Source of the DNA: CAYSGL01 sp964520985 | GTDB lineage: Bacteria; Pseudomonadota; Alphaproteobacteria; Micavibrionales; Micavibrionaceae | Direction of reading: 5' to 3' | Assembly (NCBI GenBank): GCA_964520985.1 | Contig: CAZFPB010000001.1 | Location: 1,612,001-1,676,000, forward strand | Length of the DNA stretch: 64,000 nucleotides | In this document: positions 59,634 to 64,000 of the stretch, piece after piece | How positions within the stretch are numbered: the first letter of the stretch is position 1 | How the letters are laid out: every line of letters starts with the position of its first letter | Translations under genes and position numbers: made by a program | Notes under the pieces: generated by a model | The model's database searches: none | The model's input: the letters and a program-made list of their open reading frames with translations, nothing else | What the model was told of the DNA's origin: nothing

Positions 59634-61058
59634 ATGAGTCAGATTATTCGCCACCGCCAGACCAAAATCGTTGCCACGCTCGGCCCTGCTTCGGGCGATG
59701 CCGTCATGATGCGCAAATTATTCGAAGCGGGCGTCGATGTGTTCCGCATGAACTTCTCGCACGGTACACACGAAGCGCACGCGAAAAACCTCGCTACGGC
59801 GCGCGCACTGGAAAAAGAATTTGGCCGTCCTGTCGCCGTGCTGGCCGACTTGCAGGGCCCGAAGAACCGCATCGGTAAATTCGTCAATGGCAGCATTGAG
59901 GTCAAAGCCGGCCACATTATGCGCTTTGATCTGGATGCTACGCCGGGCGATGAAACCCGCGTGTGCCTGCCGCACCCTGAAGTCATCGCCGTGATGAAAC
60001 CCGGCAGCGACATCCTGCTCGATGACGGTAAAGTGCGCGTGACGATTAAAGAGCAGGGTAAAGATTATCTGATCGGCGAAGTGATCGCCGGATCGAAGCT
60101 CTCGAACAATAAAGGCTTTAACGTACCGGGTGTGTTTATTCCGGGCGCGGCGCTGACCGATAAGGACCGCGTCGATCTCGATGCCGCTTTGGCGATGGGT
60201 GTTGACTGGGTCGCGCAGAGTTTCGTGCAGCGGCCGGAAGACGTCGCCGAGACGAAAAAAATTATCGCAGGGCGCGCCGCGCTGATGGCGAAAATTGAAA
60301 AGCCTAGCGCTGTCGAACTGATGGCCGAAATTCTCGATCACGTCGATGGCATCATGCTGGCGCGCGGTGATCTGGGCGTGGAAATTCCTCCTGAAGACGT
60401 GCCCGCCGTACAAAAACGCATCGTGCGCATGACGCGCTATGCCGGTAAGCCGATTATCGTGGCGACGCAGATGCTGGAATCGATGATCGACAATCCGCGC
60501 CCGACTCGCGCGGAAGCATCGGATGTGGCAACCGCCGTATATGATGGCGCGGATGCGGTGATGCTCTCGGCGGAAACCGCGTCGGGCCAATATCCACTCG
60601 AAGCTGTTTCGATCATGGACCGGATTTTACAGCGCACCGAAAGCGATCCGACCTACCGCGCGATCATGAACGCCGATCAGCCGAAAACGGAAAACGATGC
60701 ATCGGATGCCATTACGGTTGCCGCCACGCATGTTGCGCACGACATTAATGCCAAAGCGATTGTAACCTATACGACGTCTGGTTCGACGGCGCTGCGCTGT
60801 GTGCGTCAACGTCCCGCCATTCCAATTTTGTGCTTGAGCCAGAATGAATCAACCGCCCGCCGCCTGATGCTCTCGTACGGGGTGCGTGCGTTCCATGTGC
60901 AGGAAATTTCCACCTTCGCCGAAACGGTGACACTGGCTACGAAACTTGCCGCCGAACATGATTACGCAAAAAAGACCGAGCGCATTGTGATTACCGCCGG
61001 TGTGCCGTTCGGCACACCCGGTTCGACCAACGTGCTGCGCGTTGCATGGGTGGAATAA
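59634..61058 (+). CDS. pyk: Pyruvate kinase
   Basis: Final step of glycolysis: PEP + ADP to pyruvate + ATP. 474 residues. Motifs: KIVATLGPAS, MNFSHGTHEAH, the catalytic MAKIEKPSAVEL (lysine in the IEK motif), LARGDLGVEIP, and the C-terminal allosteric domain. The 62-117 B domain is present. Divergent from the Gly/Ser-rich gene with 117 bp between; ends head-on against the first transglutaminase-like gene (4 bp apart). Confidence 0.97.
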   Translation: MSQIIRHRQTKIVATLGPASGDAVMMRKLFEAGVDVFRMNFSHGTHEAHAKNLATARALEKEFGRPVAVLADLQGPKNRIGKFVNGSIEVKAGHIMRFDLDATPGDETRVCLPHPEVIAVMKPGSDILLDDGKVRVTIKEQGKDYLIGEVIAGSKLSNNKGFNVPGVFIPGAALTDKDRVDLDAALAMGVDWVAQSFVQRPEDVAETKKIIAGRAALMAKIEKPSAVELMAEILDHVDGIMLARGDLGVEIPPEDVPAVQKRIVRMTRYAGKPIIVATQMLESMIDNPRPTRAEASDVATAVYDGADAVMLSAETASGQYPLEAVSIMDRILQRTESDPTYRAIMNADQPKTENDASDAITVAATHVAHDINAKAIVTYTTSGSTALRCVRQRPAIPILCLSQNESTARRLMLSYGVRAFHVQEISTFAETVTLATKLAAEHDYAKKTERIVITAGVPFGTPGSTNVLRVAWVE

Positions 61059-61062
61059 TAGA

Positions 61063-61770
61063 TTAGCGGTTGCCCGGAAGAATACGCTCATCGCTGCCGC
61101 GGATCGAGCGGGCCATCAAAGGCTGATTATAGAGGTGAACATCGTTTTCATTGAAGGCCACATGCGGGCGGTAGCGTTTATCGAAGCCCGCGCGGTCGAT
61201 CAAATCTTCGCGGTTATCGAGGAAGTATAATTCATCGTTCAGCGCCACGCGCAGCACGGCATGGTCGGTACCGGAATAGACATCGTAGACCAGCATGACC
61301 TGCATATCATTCGGATCAAAGCCGAGCTGGCGCAGCGAGAAATATTTGGCGATGGCGAAATCTTCGCAGTCGCCGGAATTTTTCAGGAAGTCGCCGACAC
61401 CCGCCCAGTGGTCGCTGACATTATAGAGCCAGTTATCCTGTTTATAGGGGCGCTCATTCAAAAACTTGTTCACGGCCACCAGTTTTTCCAGCGGCTTCTT
61501 GTTTGATTGCGTGCGTAAAAACGCCTGCCAATGGACAACGGCGTTGTCACAGGTTTCCTTGCCCGCCATACAGTTTTTATAAGAGGCCATCAGCGCATCC
61601 TGTTCAACCAGAACGCGGGGCCATTGCTGGAGCGGGGATTTGTAAAAAAGCGGAATGGCTGGCTTGGCGATGGGCACCAAAGGCGCGGAATCGGCTGGAA
61701 TCGGCCCGGCAAGTGGGGTCATCGTCAACGACGCCATAACCTGCAAAACTGATAAAAACGCATTATCCAT
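61063..61770 (-). CDS. Transglutaminase-like cysteine peptidase (BTLCP, LapG-like)
   Basis: 235 residues from ATG 61770 (a TTG two codons earlier is possible). Weak N-terminal signal segment (FLSVLQVMASLTMTPLAG). The catalytic triad of bacterial transglutaminase-like cysteine proteases is visible: C135 (SGDCEDFAIAKYFSLRQL), H170 (TDHAVLRVAL) and D185 (FLDNRED). LapG, the best known member, cleaves the N-terminus of a surface adhesin in the periplasm under c-di-GMP control. No adhesin or LapD is seen in the window. Confidence 0.9.
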   Translation of the reverse strand: MDNAFLSVLQVMASLTMTPLAGPIPADSAPLVPIAKPAIPLFYKSPLQQWPRVLVEQDALMASYKNCMAGKETCDNAVVHWQAFLRTQSNKKPLEKLVAVNKFLNERPYKQDNWLYNVSDHWAGVGDFLKNSGDCEDFAIAKYFSLRQLGFDPNDMQVMLVYDVYSGTDHAVLRVALNDELYFLDNREDLIDRAGFDKRYRPHVAFNENDVHLYNQPLMARSIRGSDERILPGNR

Positions 61771-61898
61771 ACACAAACCCGACGCCGAAACACAGTGGAA
61801 TTTCCCTGTTATAGAAAATTAAAGGTCTTTGCGTCAAGAAAAAACGAAAAAGCGCTATATTTCAAGCGCTTAGACGTTTTTGGAGATGAGATAAAAGA

Positions 61899-62855
61899 TT
61901 AGCGGGCGGCTGAGGCCACCACGGTGACATCGCCAGCCGGTTTGGTGTGCAACCACCAGGCCGTGCGGTTGATCGAAAAGATCGGTTTGTAGTGCGCGAT
62001 GCTTTCGGCTTTTGGCGTTGTGCTCAACTGGTTATCGAGGATCATCGCGCCATTGTCGGTGTAGACGATCAAAATGGCGTGCGGGATATTTTTTTGCATG
62101 TCCTGCACGATGGCAAGACGCATACGGTCTTCCGGCACACCCAGAATGCGCAGGGCGGTATATTTGGCGATCGCGTAATCTTCGCAGTCGCCGCCGCGCA
62201 TCAGGAATTCAATCGGTGTCGCCCAGTAATCGGATTTGCCGTAGTTGGTGTTATCGCTGACATAGCGCACTTTGTTCAGCAGCGTGTTGACGTTGCTCAC
62301 CATTTGATCGAGCGGCTGGCCTTTGAAGGCAGAGAGATCCTTGAGGAAGTCTTGCATTTTCTCCTGGCCGTGCGATGTATTCATCGCGACATCAAATTTC
62401 TCGAACATATCGGTCCATTTGGTGAAGGCGGTCAATGAGCCGGAGCGTTTTTCGGTCGAACCGAACAGGCGCGGGAAACTGGCAACCGGGGAGAAGGCGG
62501 CTTGCGTGAAGGCCACGCGCGCGGGCACATCTTTAATATTGGAGGCCTGCGCTTTGGTCACGCCAAGGCTGCTCATGGAAATGAAAACCGTGATGGCGGT
62601 GGTCATCAAACGCAGCATAAACTGCTCGGCCAGCGCCTTGCGGATGGCGAACGATGATACCTGATTATTGAGGACAAGGTAGCGACCAAGGGTGAGGTTG
62701 CTATTACGCGCGCCAGCGAGGGCGAGCTTTAAATCCGCGGGAGCGAGCAAGCCGTCCTGTACGAGGAGTTCCCCGAGGCGGTTGCGCTCAAGCCGTGTTT
62801 TGATGCTGGAAAAAATTCCGCTGTATTTTTTATCGTTCACTGATGGCTGACCCAT
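61899..62855 (-). CDS. MshEN-like domain fused to a LapG-like cysteine protease
   Basis: 318 residues. The N-terminus (26-79) has two short repeats, RLGELLVQDGLLAPADLKLAL and LGRYLVLNNQVSSFAIRKALAEQ, which fit the pattern of MshEN/GspE-N domains (RLG-x2-LV-x2-G-x6-L-x2-AL). A hydrophobic helix (about 83-104) follows and serves as membrane anchor. The rest is a BTLCP protease domain with C224 (GGDCEDYAIAKY), H259 (IPHAILIVY) and D274 (MILDNQ). MshEN domains of secretion ATPases bind c-di-GMP, so this could be a transmembrane protease with a cytoplasmic nucleotide sensor. The second repeat lacks the usual Gly, so binding is uncertain. A paralogue of the protease lies next to it. Confidence 0.82.
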   Translation of the reverse strand: MGQPSVNDKKYSGIFSSIKTRLERNRLGELLVQDGLLAPADLKLALAGARNSNLTLGRYLVLNNQVSSFAIRKALAEQFMLRLMTTAITVFISMSSLGVTKAQASNIKDVPARVAFTQAAFSPVASFPRLFGSTEKRSGSLTAFTKWTDMFEKFDVAMNTSHGQEKMQDFLKDLSAFKGQPLDQMVSNVNTLLNKVRYVSDNTNYGKSDYWATPIEFLMRGGDCEDYAIAKYTALRILGVPEDRMRLAIVQDMQKNIPHAILIVYTDNGAMILDNQLSTTPKAESIAHYKPIFSINRTAWWLHTKPAGDVTVVASAAR

Positions 62856-62992
62856 AATACGTCTGTCCCCTTATACTCAGTTTTAGTCCCCGAATCATGT
62901 TCCCTAACGTATCTAGTATGCCGGACAAAGGTTGACGAATTCCTAACAAGCGCGCAAAACTAGAAGGGTATTTTAAGAAAGCATTAAGAGTT

Positions 62993-63991
62993 ATGGCCCT
63001 CTCATTTTCCGCTTTGATAGACCAAATGACGCAAACGCGCGTGCTGGTAATCGGCGATGCCATGCTCGATCTGTACAGTGAAGGCACATCCACGCGCCAA
63101 TCACCGGAGGCGCCTGTTCCCGTTATCGTAAAAAATGACACGCAGGCTATTCTGGGTGGCGCGGCGAATGTCGCGGCCAATCTGGCGGCGCTGGGCGTGG
63201 AGGTTCAATTCATTTGCTTGACCGGGCAGGATGCCAATCGCGCGACGCTTATTTCTTTGCTGAAAGAAAAAGGAATTGGTGTGGAAGGGTGCATCATCGA
63301 TGCCACGCGCCCGACGATTTCCAAAGAGCGCGTGACAATGAATAACGCGGCGTTTGCGCGCATCGATCAGGAAAAAACGCATGATGTGGACGGTGTCGCG
63401 CGCGCGGTGTTGCTGGAAGTGTATGAAACATCTTTGGCGGACGCCGATGTCGTTATTTTATCTGATTACTGCAAAGGAACGTTGCCGGACAGTATGATTA
63501 GCGTTTTGCTGGCCAAAGCGGCGGCCAATAATATTCCGGTGATGGTCGATTCCAAGAAAAAAGATTTTTCCGTGTTCGCCGGCGCGCTACTCGCCAAGCC
63601 TAATAAAAAAGAACTGGCCGAGCGTAGCGGGCAGGCGGATGTATCGCATGACGCCGCGATTGAAAAAGCCGCGCGCCTGTTGATGCAGGAAAGCGGTCTT
63701 CACGCCATTCTTGCCAGCCGTTCGGAACAGGGCGCGATGCTGGTCACTCCTGAAGCGGCGCACGGCTATCCCGCAACGGCGCGCCATGTCTCAGAAGTTT
63801 CAGGGGCGGGCGATACGCTGCTCGCCGTATGCGCGGCGGCGTTGGCCGCAGGTGCCAATTTACGCGATGCCGCCTATATCGGTTCTCTGGCCGCAGGGGT
63901 TGCCGTTGAAAAATCGGGCACGGCCTGCGTTACTAGGGAAGAGTTAACCGATGCCGTGTTACGCTATGAGCAGGAAAGAAAAACCGCATGA
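62993..63991 (+). CDS. hldA: D-glycero-beta-D-manno-heptose-7-phosphate kinase (HldE N-domain/RfaE1)
   Basis: PfkB-family sugar kinase for the ADP-heptose pathway of LPS inner core synthesis. 332 residues, a stand-alone kinase of the N-terminal type of HldE. Motifs: VLVIGDAMLDLYSEGTSTRQSPEAPVPV, ILGGAANVAANLAALG, VVILSDYCKGTL, and the catalytic-base/anion-hole VSGAGDTLLAVC. The stop overlaps the start of the next gene (ATGA), indicating an operon. Confidence 0.93.
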   Translation: MALSFSALIDQMTQTRVLVIGDAMLDLYSEGTSTRQSPEAPVPVIVKNDTQAILGGAANVAANLAALGVEVQFICLTGQDANRATLISLLKEKGIGVEGCIIDATRPTISKERVTMNNAAFARIDQEKTHDVDGVARAVLLEVYETSLADADVVILSDYCKGTLPDSMISVLLAKAAANNIPVMVDSKKKDFSVFAGALLAKPNKKELAERSGQADVSHDAAIEKAARLLMQESGLHAILASRSEQGAMLVTPEAAHGYPATARHVSEVSGAGDTLLAVCAAALAAGANLRDAAYIGSLAAGVAVEKSGTACVTREELTDAVLRYEQERKTA

Positions 63992-64000
63992 CGCCGCTTC
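63988..64000 (+). CDS. Start of the gene after hldA, truncated by window edge
   Basis: An ATG overlapping the hldA stop (ATGA) begins a frame reading MTPL before the window ends. Position suggests another heptose pathway gene, but four residues cannot identify it. Confidence 0.4.

Overview
The window reads as chromosomal DNA of an alphaproteobacterium with mid-range GC and dense gene packing. Evidence: the rpmH-rnpA-yidD-yidC block followed after an interruption by engB, the rmuC-def-fmt-truA string, a FYDLN-type acidic zinc-ribbon protein (an alphaproteobacterial family), a short Rickettsia-sized NrdA without an ATP cone, and a FadN-type 797-residue beta-oxidation protein. Genus cannot be fixed from sequence alone. 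No tRNA, rRNA, CRISPR array, insertion sequence or prophage was recognised.

Layout. (1) 1-11190: core of a type IVB (Dot/Icm) secretion system in the Legionella order icmL-icmK-icmE-icmG-(gap)-icmD-icmJ-icmB plus an unassigned membrane protein, with an exported protein divergent at the left edge. icmC is missing from its usual place, but 12923-13915 (minus) encodes what looks like an IcmD-like module joined to an IcmC-like module. (2) 11187-12860: a UbiH-family hydroxylase and a PII protein. (3) 14819-21268: ribosomal L34, RNase P protein, YidD, YidC and EngB, with three unusual exported proteins inserted between yidC and engB, two of them paralogues. (4) 21350-26449: small exported proteins, then RmuC and the deformylase/formyltransferase/pseudouridine synthase operon. 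(5) 26474-34913: an orphan HD-domain protein, a DUF3108 protein, GlmU-GlmS, a membrane protein, PrmA and the FYDLN protein. (6) 35085-47413: fatty-acid use (FadA, FadB, an acyl-CoA dehydrogenase, SCP2 protein, FadL-type porin) mixed with RlmJ, PanC, small lipoproteins and an M32 carboxypeptidase homologue whose zinc motif is gone. (7) 47593-58642: Sco1, PhoH, thioesterase, diiron ferritin-like protein, acetyltransferase, Amt, NrdB, Pit with its PhoU-like partner, two small envelope proteins and NrdA. (8) 59022-64000: Gly/Ser-rich exported protein, pyruvate kinase, two bacterial transglutaminase-like (LapG-like) proteases and a heptose kinase.

How it fits together. The Dot/Icm genes supply the inner-membrane complex (IcmL, IcmE, IcmG), an outer-membrane-associated core protein (IcmK), small membrane subunits (IcmD, IcmC-like) and coupling/ATPase parts (IcmJ, IcmB); the remaining subunits (DotA, DotB, DotC, DotD, DotL, IcmS/W and others) must lie elsewhere. 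The metabolic genes suggest a cell able to import and oxidise fatty acids, make LPS heptose and peptidoglycan precursors, and reduce ribonucleotides aerobically.

Most notable: the Dot/Icm cluster with an IcmD-IcmC fusion and a regulatory island in the operon; a convincing TPP riboswitch with no thiamine gene after it; a LapG-like protease fused to a MshEN-like (potential c-di-GMP-binding) N-terminus; a catalytically dead M32 peptidase; a tandem NrdR operator near nrdB; and the three-gene insertion between yidC and engB.
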